Made by a program: the position numbers and the translations under genes. Under the pieces are notes generated by a model. The model saw only the letters and a list, made by a program, of their open reading frames with translations. It was not told where the DNA came from and made no database searches. A DNA stretch of 7,343 nt. It comes from Sulfurovum sp. (GTDB lineage Bacteria; Campylobacterota; Campylobacteria; Campylobacterales; Sulfurovaceae). The stretch is from the NCBI GenBank assembly GCA_015661535.1, contig DQVY01000136.1, forward strand, positions 1 to 7,343, given 5' to 3'. Shown here piece by piece: positions 1 to 6,070 of this stretch (positions are counted from its first letter, which is position 1; each line of letters begins with the position of its first letter).

Positions 1-360
1 TGCTATAACATTCATGGAGTCCGAAGCAATGGTTTGAAGTTTTTTGTCCAACGCTTCACCAAAGCCGTTATTTTGTCTATTGGTGAGGACATCCCTTCCT
101 GCACGCATGAGCTCATCGGGGATGAATATATCGGCAGAGTAGATAAACATGTCTTGAAACATGGAGCCTCTGTACTCTGAGAGTTTTCGTGAAAGTTTGT
201 CATAATGACTTTCATATTTTTTTATTTTTTTAGGTATTTCAAGAGCTTTGGTTTTATTTAGATCGCACATAAGAGGAGTATCTTGTTTTAGTGAGAGATC
301 ATAAGAAAAGAGAGAGGAAGAGAGTAAAATAGATGACGTAGCCAGTGCTAATAGTTTCAT
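1..360 (-). CDS. Exported protein of unknown function (5' part; runs off the left edge)
   Basis: The frame is open for all 120 codons from an ATG at 358-360 to the window edge, so the C-terminus is missing. GGGGAGGAAT lies directly before the ATG and gives a strong Shine-Dalgarno, which settles the start. The N-terminus MKLLALATSSILLSSSLFSYD is a classical Sec signal peptide: one Lys, a hydrophobic Leu/Ser/Ala core, and likely cleavage near S19-Y20. The mature part is therefore periplasmic or secreted. It begins with a charged, Lys-rich, probably helical region (about residues 36-60) with one Cys at 32, followed by a stretch (about 65-85) with alternating Phe, Met and Ile. I do not recognise the family and see no catalytic motif or lipobox. 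The gene is divergent from the CAP-domain gene and shares its promoter region. A small helical periplasmic protein is the most that can be said. I am sure it is a real gene, not what it does. Confidence 0.75.
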   Translation of the reverse strand, partial: MKLLALATSSILLSSSLFSYDLSLKQDTPLMCDLNKTKALEIPKKIKKYESHYDKLSRKLSEYRGSMFQDMFIYSADIFIPDELMRAGRDVLTNRQNNGFGEALDKKLQTIASDSMNVIA

Positions 361-395
361 ATTCCTCCCCTTGGGTATATAGCTTATTTGAGGTG

Positions 396-401
396 TATTA
401 T
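396..401 (+). promoter_or_regulatory. Possible -10 box of the rightward CAP-domain gene
   Basis: TATTAT, preceded by GTG, lies on the plus strand at almost the same bases as the minus-strand TATAAT. It would start transcription near 408, about 38 bases before the ATG at 446. If it is used, the two divergent promoters overlap and would compete for polymerase. The match is modest. Confidence 0.25.
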
Positions 402-402
402 A
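397..402 (-). promoter_or_regulatory. -10 box of the leftward exported-protein gene
   Basis: Read on the minus strand this is a perfect TATAAT, placed so that transcription would start near 390 with a leader of about 30 bases before the ATG at 360 and its GGGGAGGA ribosome-binding site. I see no good -35 hexamer about 17 bases upstream. Weak -35 boxes are usual for sigma70 promoters of Campylobacterota. Confidence 0.45.
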
Positions 403-445
403 TCGTATTTGTTGTATGATGAGTGAAGTTTATTTGGAGAAGTGT

Positions 446-1711
446 ATGCGTATAGGTTTTGTAGTTATTGTGAGTACTGTAGCGCTGGTATTTTGGAATT
501 TTATCTCTGTACAGAGTAAAGAAGTCAATTCTGTAGAACTTCGGAAGATCTTGCCAATGGATGTAGGGTATGAAAAGATGTTGTCTGCAGATCAACTCAA
601 TATTATACGCGAAGCTTTAGGGCTCAATAGATTACAGAATAACGAGGCACTGTCTCGTGCTGCACAAGCACATGCAGACTATCTTGTCGCCAATAATGAA
701 GAGTCTCACTATGAAGTAGAAGGGCATGTAAATTTTACGGGAGTAAAACCTGTGGACCGTGCTTTGCTGAGCAAATATGCTTCACGTCATGTCATTGAAA
801 ACCTTTCAACAAAAAATCCTTCAGCACAGGCATCTATTGAGGGGCTCTTTTCTGCTATTTACCATCGTTTTGGTTTTTTAAGTACAAATATTGATGAAGT
901 AGGGGTAGGTGTTACGCAAAATAAAAATGAACCCAGCCAAAGTGCATTTGTGTATCTTATGGGTAATAGCCATATGAGAAGTCTTTGTCATGAAAAAAGT
1001 TTTTCTGGTCATGGAAAATATTATTATAAAATATGTCAAGATGAAAATCATCGTATTTCAGAAAAAGAGTATAACGATGCACAAAATGCTATTAGAAAAT
1101 ATAATCCAAGTATAGTGTTGTATCCTTATAATGGACAAAAAGAAGTACCACCTGCTTTTTATTCTGAAATACCAGACCCTTTGGCTGACTATGAAGTAAG
1201 CGGATTTCCCATAAGTATATCGTTTAATGAATACTTTTTTAAAGAAGTAAAAGTACACTCTTTGAAACTCTATGATAAAACGGGACAGGAAGTTGAAAAT
1301 GTGAGATATATGGACAAGGCATCAGATCCTCATGCACGTTTTACAGACAAAGAGTTTGCATTGTTCCCTCTTCAAAGACTTAACTATGCGACAGAGTATC
1401 AGGTAGAACTTGTGTATAGTAGTAAAGGGAAAAGAGCAAAGATACGTTGGACATTTAAAACCAAGGTCCCTAAAGACAGATTGTATATTATTCAGAACAA
1501 TGAAGCGCATTTTGTTGTGAAAGCAGCGCAAGCGTATACGTTTTACTTTGAACCAATGCATACTTCCGATATTTTGAAAAATGTACAATTTCCTTCAGGT
1601 GTAGACATCTTTTTTATAGACAATAACACCATTAAAGTTGTGCTCAATGATACAAAAGGAAAGTTTGATATTCGGTTTGACACAAAAGTCTTACATCTTG
1701 AGGTAGAGTAG
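446..1711 (+). CDS. Exported CAP-domain (SCP/PR1-like) protein with C-terminal beta-rich domain
   Basis: The product has 421 residues. The ATG at 446 is chosen over 416 because GGAGA sits five bases before it and because it begins directly with a signal peptide or anchor (MRIGFVVIVSTVALVFWNFI). From 416 there is no ribosome-binding site and ten extra residues precede the signal. Residues about 50-175 fit the CAP/SCP fold: a first helix LNIIREALGLNRLQNNEALS, then AAQAHADY with His76, a second His at 88, an ENL motif at 118-120 resembling the family's GENI, His-Arg at 140-141, and EVGVGV at 151-156. Cys181 and Cys197 could form a disulphide. Residues about 225-345 contain PYNGQKEVPPAF, EIPDPL and SGFPISISF, a pattern I associate with an Ig-like or SbsA-like domain following CAP domains in bacteria. 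The substrate of bacterial CAP proteins is generally unknown. It is likely periplasmic or surface-attached. The gene is single and ends convergent with the helicase gene. Confidence 0.85.
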   Translation: MRIGFVVIVSTVALVFWNFISVQSKEVNSVELRKILPMDVGYEKMLSADQLNIIREALGLNRLQNNEALSRAAQAHADYLVANNEESHYEVEGHVNFTGVKPVDRALLSKYASRHVIENLSTKNPSAQASIEGLFSAIYHRFGFLSTNIDEVGVGVTQNKNEPSQSAFVYLMGNSHMRSLCHEKSFSGHGKYYYKICQDENHRISEKEYNDAQNAIRKYNPSIVLYPYNGQKEVPPAFYSEIPDPLADYEVSGFPISISFNEYFFKEVKVHSLKLYDKTGQEVENVRYMDKASDPHARFTDKEFALFPLQRLNYATEYQVELVYSSKGKRAKIRWTFKTKVPKDRLYIIQNNEAHFVVKAAQAYTFYFEPMHTSDILKNVQFPSGVDIFFIDNNTIKVVLNDTKGKFDIRFDTKVLHLEVE

Positions 1712-1728
1712 AGAAGCATTACCTTCTC
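1711..1728. terminator. Short convergent hairpin spanning both stop codons
   Basis: GAGAAG (1711-1716), the loop CATTAC, and CTTCTC (1723-1728) form a six-pair stem. An outer GAGGT (1700-1704) can pair with ACCTC (1734-1738) across an internal loop. The stem lies between the convergent CAP and helicase genes and overlaps both stop codons. No T-run follows on either strand, so it is not a typical intrinsic terminator. It may instead be chance or a weak bidirectional stop. Confidence 0.2.
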
Positions 1729-4538
1729 CTTCGACCTCTATACCCACCGCGACTTCCGTGAGAACTGGAACCTCTTTTGTTTTGACTGTGACAGCTGTCA
1801 CAGATGGAGAAGCGGTAAGAAAAATCTAACACTTTACCACACCTTCTACACGCTTTGGTAAAGAGCCCTTGACGTAGGGAGTTCTCTATGTAACTGTTGA
1901 GCCTTACTCTTGCCTGTATGGCTTGTTGTGTGTCTTGGAAAATGTCCGGAAACTTAAAACTTAACCACAAATAGAGTGATATTTCACGAACACGGTCCTC
2001 TGCATTGAGCAGCATGTCATTCGTTTGCGCAAAAGCAGGGAGGTCACGAGGAGGAATGTAGAGTACCTGTCCTCCGGCTTCTATCTGTTTGACGTAGCGA
2101 TGGAACACAGACTCAATGTATGGTGACGAGATACTTGCCGGGGCACAGGATAGGTAAAAACGTGTTTTCAAGTCTAGTTCATATTCGCCAACAATAGCTG
2201 CGATCTCCAACATGGAGTCAATGTTTGCTGCTACAAAAGGGCCTTCAAACTCCATGTTGTCTGCAAAAAATGTCAAAATATCCATAATGTTATCGGTTTC
2301 GAGTATCTCACCTATGAGCATGACATGTTCCAAACTTGCCATGACCGATACCGGAAGTTCAATGTCGGGAAGAGGGGCATGAAAAAGAGAGTCAATGGTA
2401 CGAAGTGTGTTCTCTTCCAATGCACCCACATACCCTTTTTCTTCAAAGCCGTAACGCCCGGCACGCCCGGCGATCTGTGAGACTTCTGTAGGAAGTAGTT
2501 CACGTCTTCGCAGCCCGTCAAACTTGTTGTCTTTTGCAAAGAGCAGGGTCTTGATGGGAAGGTTAAGCCCCATGGCAATGGCATCGGTAGATACAAGTAT
2601 CTGACTTTCTCCTTCTCTAAAGCGTCTTGCCTCTTCACGCCGTACCTCAGGAGAAAGGTTTCCGTATACTACAGAAACGTTGTAACGCTCAGAGAGTTGT
2701 TGCTTGAGTGAAAGGACATCACGGCGGCTAAAGGCTACAATGGCTGTTTGCGGCTCTATGCGCTTCATGGAGACAGGTGCGGGCATCATGGTTAGTTCAT
2801 TTTTACGTTCAAAATGAATGATCTCAAGCTCTTCCCCTAAGTAGGTACAGAGTTCTTTCACTGCGGGCAAGGCATTGGCAGAACCCGTTAAAATGACCTT
2901 TTTTGCAGGTACGCCCATGAGGGCATTGGCCCATGCCCAGCCCCTGTCACGGTCTGAGATCATCTGTATCTCATCGATGACACAGACATCGACATCTACT
3001 GCACCATTCATCATTTCTATAGTAGAAGAGATGTGTGTTGACTCTTCGTCTATGATCTCCTCTTCCCCTGTAATGAGTGACACATGTACGCCGTTTTTTT
3101 GTAAATTTTCATAACCCTCAAGTGCTAGCAGTCTTAATGGAGCCAGGTAATACCCTGTGGTGGCTGCTTCAAGTTCTTTGAGTGCGCTGTAGGTCTTTCC
3201 TGAATTGGTAGGACCTACATGAAAGGTGATCTTACGTTTAAGTTGGCGTGCAAGCGGGAAGAGGTTTTTAAAGTCACGGATGGTCTTTGCAAGTAACTCT
3301 TCGCGTTTTTGCTTGGCAAGTAGGGGTTTAATGTACTCCATAAAATGAAAAAGTATACGTCTTTTACTCTTTTCTTTAAACTTCAACGTGGTAGACGCAC
3401 GTATTTGAGGCTCCACAAAACGTACAATGAACTCATGCAGCGTCTCCTCTGGAATGTCAAGTTTTTCACTCTCTTCTTTCATATCTTCAAGGACCTCGTT
3501 GATGGCTATTTTGAAGTGTTCCAGGAGGGTATCGTTCACCGCATTGATGTCTTCTTTTACAGGGAGTTCTGCACCTTTCCAAATGAGGTTATAGAGAAAA
3601 GGTTTTTCGTAAGAGACAGAGGTATCATAGTAGAGCATGGTATCAAAAAGATTATGGTTCTTTTCTTTCTCTATAATGATATGATCAGTGCTTTCAAAGA
3701 CTTCATATTTGTCACTAATATTTCTTAATATTTTTTCAACGATCTCCAGGTTTATAGGTGCATGATAGAGTGTAAATTCCGGAGGCATGGATTTAAGTGC
3801 CTCATGTATCTCTTTTTGCGATAAATAGGGATGCTCCGAACTGTTCATGTAGCTTAAAAAAGTGTCTAATTCAGCTTGTTTTTTGGCAATGCTTTCTTCT
3901 TTTACCAAACGTAATTTTTCCAAGACTTCCTCTTCATCCAGATCAGACATGGTATCGAGTTCAAGTGACTCGGTTTGACAGAGTAGAAGCTTATTGAAAT
4001 CGACCTCTTTAAGTACAAAAGTAAAGCTATGGTAAAACTCCATTTCATTCATACTGTTAAACTGTACATCCAGGGCTTTTTCCAGTGTATTGAGTTTGTT
4101 TTTTACACGCATATAGGTGAGTTTATTGCGTATTTTATCGGGTGTTATTTTAGAGTGTTTCGCATTGATAAACGCTTCAAGAATAATGTTCTCCTCTTGA
4201 ATGGTATGCTCCATGTTGGAAAGTATAGAGAGTATTTTCCCCACTTTATCATCATGGTGTGTTTCTCTTTGTCCTGCATGTGTCGATTTGTGCCCTTTGG
4301 TGAGGTAAGAGACTATCATCTCACGTGTACCTGCACCTTCTTCAGACCAAACACGTCTCAGCGCACGTACCATGTCTTCTCTCTCATGAGAGGGTAGTTC
4401 CAGCTCCAGAAGCATTACGAGTTCTATGAGCTTGTCCTCATCCAGGGTAGCGATACCTTCATCAAAAGGTTGCCCGTTAAAGTAGTTGCGTATTTTATTG
4501 TTTAGTTTTATAAGATATTTTTTCTTTTTCTTTGCCAT
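1719..4538 (-). CDS. Suv3-like DExH/D-box ATP-dependent RNA helicase with zinc-knuckle/RG tail
   Basis: This 939-residue superfamily 2 helicase resembles mitochondrial Suv3 (SUPV3L1), which unwinds RNA in the degradosome with PNPase or an RNase II-type exonuclease. Visible motifs are Walker A GPTNSGKT at 442-449, within the Suv3-type HVGPTNSGKTY; motif II DEIQ at 522-525; motif III TGSA; the second RecA lobe with AIVAFSRRD and VVYGNLSP; motif V STDAIAMGLNLP from 650; and motif VI QIAGRAGRYG from 688. Residues about 740-880 look like the helical C-terminal part of the family, with LDLKTRFYLSCAPAS. C897-x2-C900-x12-C913-x2-C916 should bind zinc, and the last ~18 residues are Arg/Gly/Ser-rich, a likely RNA-binding tail. 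Residues 1-435 match nothing I know. Residues 32-64 faintly recall a SAP/Rho-N helix pair, and 200-235 may be coiled coil. No Shine-Dalgarno precedes the ATG. It is a cytoplasmic enzyme of RNA turnover or ribosome-related RNA remodelling; its partner is not encoded here. Confidence 0.9.
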   Translation of the reverse strand: MAKKKKKYLIKLNNKIRNYFNGQPFDEGIATLDEDKLIELVMLLELELPSHEREDMVRALRRVWSEEGAGTREMIVSYLTKGHKSTHAGQRETHHDDKVGKILSILSNMEHTIQEENIILEAFINAKHSKITPDKIRNKLTYMRVKNKLNTLEKALDVQFNSMNEMEFYHSFTFVLKEVDFNKLLLCQTESLELDTMSDLDEEEVLEKLRLVKEESIAKKQAELDTFLSYMNSSEHPYLSQKEIHEALKSMPPEFTLYHAPINLEIVEKILRNISDKYEVFESTDHIIIEKEKNHNLFDTMLYYDTSVSYEKPFLYNLIWKGAELPVKEDINAVNDTLLEHFKIAINEVLEDMKEESEKLDIPEETLHEFIVRFVEPQIRASTTLKFKEKSKRRILFHFMEYIKPLLAKQKREELLAKTIRDFKNLFPLARQLKRKITFHVGPTNSGKTYSALKELEAATTGYYLAPLRLLALEGYENLQKNGVHVSLITGEEEIIDEESTHISSTIEMMNGAVDVDVCVIDEIQMISDRDRGWAWANALMGVPAKKVILTGSANALPAVKELCTYLGEELEIIHFERKNELTMMPAPVSMKRIEPQTAIVAFSRRDVLSLKQQLSERYNVSVVYGNLSPEVRREEARRFREGESQILVSTDAIAMGLNLPIKTLLFAKDNKFDGLRRRELLPTEVSQIAGRAGRYGFEEKGYVGALEENTLRTIDSLFHAPLPDIELPVSVMASLEHVMLIGEILETDNIMDILTFFADNMEFEGPFVAANIDSMLEIAAIVGEYELDLKTRFYLSCAPASISSPYIESVFHRYVKQIEAGGQVLYIPPRDLPAFAQTNDMLLNAEDRVREISLYLWLSFKFPDIFQDTQQAIQARVRLNSYIENSLRQGLFTKACRRCGKVLDFSYRFSICDSCHSQNKRGSSSHGSRGGYRGRRRR

Positions 4539-4544
4539 AGTAAA

Positions 4545-4550
4545 AGTATA
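4545..4550 (-). promoter_or_regulatory. Likely -10 box of the helicase gene (leaderless transcript)
   Basis: On the minus strand TATACT, five of six matches to TATAAT, ends only six bases before the ATG at 4538. Transcription from it would start at or within a base or two of the start codon. No Shine-Dalgarno exists in the 20 bases upstream, which fits a leaderless mRNA. A less well supported alternative -10, TAAAAT at 4564-4569 on the minus strand, would give a leader of about 20 bases without a ribosome-binding site. Confidence 0.35.
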
Positions 4551-4581
4551 CCCAAATCAATAAATTTTAGCGAAATTTGGG
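4551..4581. repeat. Inverted repeat CCCAAAT-N17-ATTTGGG upstream of the helicase gene
   Basis: CCCAAAT (4551-4557) and ATTTGGG (4575-4581) are perfect seven-base inverted arms separated by 17 AT-rich bases. One arm abuts the proposed -10 box of the helicase gene and the other lies around its -35 region. It could be a two-half-site operator, an RNA hairpin in the spacer after the upstream small gene, or chance in AT-rich DNA. The tract after the stem on the minus strand (TATACTTTTACT) is a poor terminator tail. Confidence 0.35.
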
Positions 4582-4652
4582 TTATTTTCATTTTTACTAT
4601 TAAGTCGAAAATGATATGAAATGTAGTTCTGGAAAATGTGGAAAATAATACA

Positions 4653-4666
4653 GTAGAGCTTTCTAC
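4653..4666 (-). terminator. Weak hairpin directly after the 108-residue gene
   Basis: On the minus strand GTAGA-AAGC-TCTAC forms a five-pair stem starting right after the stop codon, followed by TGTATTATTTTCC, which is T-rich but not a clean T-run. It could reduce read-through from the small gene into the helicase gene. The stem is short and AT-rich, so support is weak. Confidence 0.25.
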
Positions 4667-4993
4667 CTAATCCACGGTAACTATATCTACCAACTCCACA
4701 CCGTCACACTCTTTCTTTAAACGTTTATGTTTCCGTGCATCTTCTTCTGCCAGTTCCAAGAGGTCTGCAAAATCATTTTTATCTGCCGAGAAAGAAAACA
4801 CTTCTTTGTGTGTTTTAATGAAGACAGTGGTTTCTTCTTGACTAGAGAGAGTAAGATTTCTCAAACCGCTTGCAAATTCACTTTTAATGGCTTTCATTAC
4901 TTTCTCATTGCTTAACAGTGCAGAAAGAGCCACTTCTTTACTGACATCATTTTTACACATCACAGTGTACGATACATTGATCAACCCTTCCAT
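4667..4993 (-). CDS. Hypothetical 108-residue cytoplasmic protein
   Basis: A near-perfect Shine-Dalgarno AAGGAG (5000-5005, minus) sits six bases before the ATG, so this is very likely a translated gene and the start is firm. The protein has no signal peptide or membrane segment and should be soluble. Residues 1-12 (MEGLINVSYTVM) and 52-69 (ending KEVFSFSA) look like beta strands. Residues 18-46 and 73-95 look helical, and the second helix ends in a strongly basic patch (ARKHKRLKK, about 86-94) before an acidic, valine-rich end. Cys occurs at 13 and 96 only. I do not recognise a family. It lies 128 bases upstream of the helicase gene in the same direction, but the intervening sequence holds a weak hairpin and a likely helicase promoter, so they need not form an operon. 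A small nucleic-acid-binding or adaptor role is possible because of the basic patch; this is speculation. Confidence 0.75.
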   Translation of the reverse strand: MEGLINVSYTVMCKNDVSKEVALSALLSNEKVMKAIKSEFASGLRNLTLSSQEETTVFIKTHKEVFSFSADKNDFADLLELAEEDARKHKRLKKECDGVELVDIVTVD

Positions 4994-5139
4994 CTTTAAC
5001 TCCTTGTATGGTAATCTGTCTAATGATAGTGTATTTTTTAAGAAAAAGTGAAAAATATTTCAAATTGACATATTTTTATTAATCTTCAGTTCACAGTATG
5101 AGAGTAGACTATGGAAATCATAAAATTTGAGGAGTGAAT
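4994..5139. promoter_or_regulatory. Divergent AT-rich promoter region with a consensus -35-like TTGACA
   Basis: The region separates the leftward 108-residue gene from the rightward HdeD-like gene. TTGACA at 5065-5070 on the plus strand is a perfect -35 hexamer, but no convincing -10 follows at 16-19 bases; the AT-rich run directly after it may matter instead. For the leftward gene, TATCAT on the minus strand (5023-5028) is a possible -10 about 18 bases before the ribosome-binding site. Both promoters are inferred from position. Confidence 0.3.
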
Positions 5140-5697
5140 ATGTGGAAAACACCAAAAGATGTACTGATGTTAGATAAGTTTGGAAAATATGCAAAGGTAG
5201 CAGGTGGGTTATTTATGATACTTGGTTTGTTTGGGATACTTTACCCTATGGCTACTTCGTATGTCACAGTGGTTTTTGTAGCCTCTTTACTTTTTGTTGG
5301 GGGTGTTATTGCAGGGTATTTTACCTATTTTACCGATAAAAGTGACCTTTTGGGATGGCTAAAAAGTTTTCTCTTGATCGTAGTTTCATTTTATATGATC
5401 TACAATCCCTTAGGAGGTGTTGCTACACTGGGCATGCTCTTGTCAATATACTTTTTTATGGATGCATTTAGCAGCTTCAGCATAGGAATATCGGCACATC
5501 CAAACAGAGGACATTTTTTCTGGATACTCAATGCCGCACTTTCTTTGTTCATCGCTATATTCCTTGTATACAACATGCCTTTTGGCACCATGTATATGAT
5601 AGGACTACTTGTAGGATTTAGTCTGTTTTTTGATGGTTTGGCTATTTTTATGGGTGCTAAAGTGTTTGATGATATCAATAAAGATTTGAAAGAATAA
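5140..5697 (+). CDS. HdeD/DUF308-family six-helix membrane protein
   Basis: The product has 185 residues. The ATG at 5140 is preferred because GAGGAG ends five bases before it; an in-frame GTG at 5134 would overlap that ribosome-binding site. The protein is almost all hydrophobic, with six likely membrane helices at about 19-36, 40-62, 73-88, 92-113, 126-144 and 149-172. Both the N-terminus (KTPKDVLMLDKFGKYAK) and the C-terminus (DDINKDLKE) are short and charged. The arrangement of paired helices with Gly-rich turns and the size fit the HdeD/DUF308 family. E. coli HdeD helps acid resistance at high cell density, but the molecular function of the family is unknown and many members have no known link to acid. 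It sits in the inner membrane. It heads a rightward group: a possible 33-codon ORF begins three bases after its stop, then a small membrane protein and a ClC gene. Confidence 0.8.
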   Translation: MWKTPKDVLMLDKFGKYAKVAGGLFMILGLFGILYPMATSYVTVVFVASLLFVGGVIAGYFTYFTDKSDLLGWLKSFLLIVVSFYMIYNPLGGVATLGMLLSIYFFMDAFSSFSIGISAHPNRGHFFWILNAALSLFIAIFLVYNMPFGTMYMIGLLVGFSLFFDGLAIFMGAKVFDDINKDLKE

Positions 5698-5700
5698 TTG

Positions 5701-5802
5701 ATGCAAACAAGATCAAAAGCCTTCGGACTATGGAGTAATATGATCTACAGATCAGGAAAGATATTTTATAAAATGATAGGAGGAGAAAATAATGGAAAAT
5801 GA
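5701..5802 (+). CDS. Possible 33-residue basic small protein, coupled to its neighbours
   Basis: An ATG three bases after the HdeD-like stop opens 33 codons ending in TGA at 5800-5802, starting MQTRSKAFGLWSNMIYRSGK and ending with MIGGENNGK. The peptide is basic and amphipathic, with aromatic residues spaced along it. Its start has no good Shine-Dalgarno (only AAAGA upstream), so translation would depend on ribosomes finishing the previous gene. Its last codons include the AGGAGG and ATG of the next gene, the usual geometry of translational coupling. Against it: the frame is short enough to be open by chance, and the 94-base gap may simply be an untranslated spacer with palindromes. No family is recognised. 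Confidence 0.3.
   Translation: MQTRSKAFGLWSNMIYRSGKIFYKMIGGENNGK
5741..5774. repeat. Two adjacent perfect palindromes in the spacer before the small membrane gene
   Basis: TGATCT-AC-AGATCA (5741-5754) and ATTTTATAAAAT (5763-5774) are perfect inverted repeats eight bases apart, just upstream of the AGGAGG of the 62-residue gene. They could be an operator, an RNA processing or stability element, or part of a promoter, since TATAAA lies within the second. Both also lie inside the possible 33-codon ORF. Confidence 0.3.
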
Positions 5803-5980
5803 AACAAGAAAAATAGTGATAAAAGGGATTGATATTCCTTTTATGGATTTAGTGATATTGTTAGTAAAATTAGCCTTTGCAGCCATCCCTGCGATGATTA
5901 TTATCTTTACACTGTTTGGTATCTTATCATCACTTTTTGGTGGTGTGTTTAATATGTTTATGTTCAGCGGTCATTTTTAA
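5792..5980 (+). CDS. Small hydrophobic membrane protein, 62 residues
   Basis: An excellent Shine-Dalgarno AGGAGG (5778-5783) precedes the ATG by eight bases, which strongly supports translation. After a charged N-terminus (MENETRKIVIKGID), residues about 16-58 are nearly all hydrophobic: one long or two short membrane helices, with a Pro at 33 that may break the helix and a Gly-Gly at 50-51 between them. It ends SGHF with no charged tail, so the N-terminus is probably cytoplasmic. Family unknown. It follows the HdeD-like gene by 94 bases in the same direction and is likely co-transcribed with it. Small proteins of this type often regulate or stabilise a larger membrane partner, and the HdeD-like protein or the ClC protein would be the obvious candidates; that is inference from position only. 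Confidence 0.75.
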   Translation: MENETRKIVIKGIDIPFMDLVILLVKLAFAAIPAMIIIFTLFGILSSLFGGVFNMFMFSGHF

Positions 5981-6016
5981 AAAGTTTAGAGAAAAACAGT
6001 TAACTTGGCTAAAGTC

Positions 6017-6047
6017 TTCACATATTTTAACTCTTTTGGGTTACAAT
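6017..6047 (+). promoter_or_regulatory. Likely sigma70 promoter of the ClC gene
   Basis: TTCACA (6017-6022), five of six matches to the -35 consensus, and TACAAT (6042-6047), five of six to the -10, are separated by 19 bases, slightly longer than ideal. Transcription would start near 6054, leaving a leader of about 17 bases before the ATG at 6071. The ClC gene is therefore probably transcribed on its own, with or without read-through from the upstream small gene, after which I see no clear terminator. Confidence 0.45.
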
Positions 6048-6070
6048 AACTAAAAACATAAAGTAATGCT

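Noticed and set aside
12..215. 67-codon minus-strand frame at the left edge
   Set aside because: It overlaps, in another frame, the signal-peptide gene that starts at 360 with a strong ribosome-binding site and stays open to the edge.
416..445. Upstream ATG codons as the start of the CAP-domain gene
   Set aside because: No ribosome-binding site precedes them, the likely transcription start is only a few bases away, and the ATG at 446 has GGAGA at the right distance and begins directly with the signal sequence.
3345..3728. 127-codon plus-strand open frame inside the helicase gene
   Set aside because: It lies wholly antisense to a continuous, motif-rich coding frame, has no ribosome-binding site and gives a low-complexity Phe/Leu/Arg-rich product typical of a reverse-strand shadow. 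The other frames inside 1719-4538 fail for the same reasons.
5134..5139. GTG start for the HdeD-like gene
   Set aside because: The GTG overlaps the GAGGAG ribosome-binding site, which is correctly spaced for the ATG at 5140.
4994..5139. Small RNA or riboswitch in the divergent spacer
   Set aside because: The spacer is AT-rich and I could find no stable stem or recognisable riboswitch core in it; promoter function explains it adequately.
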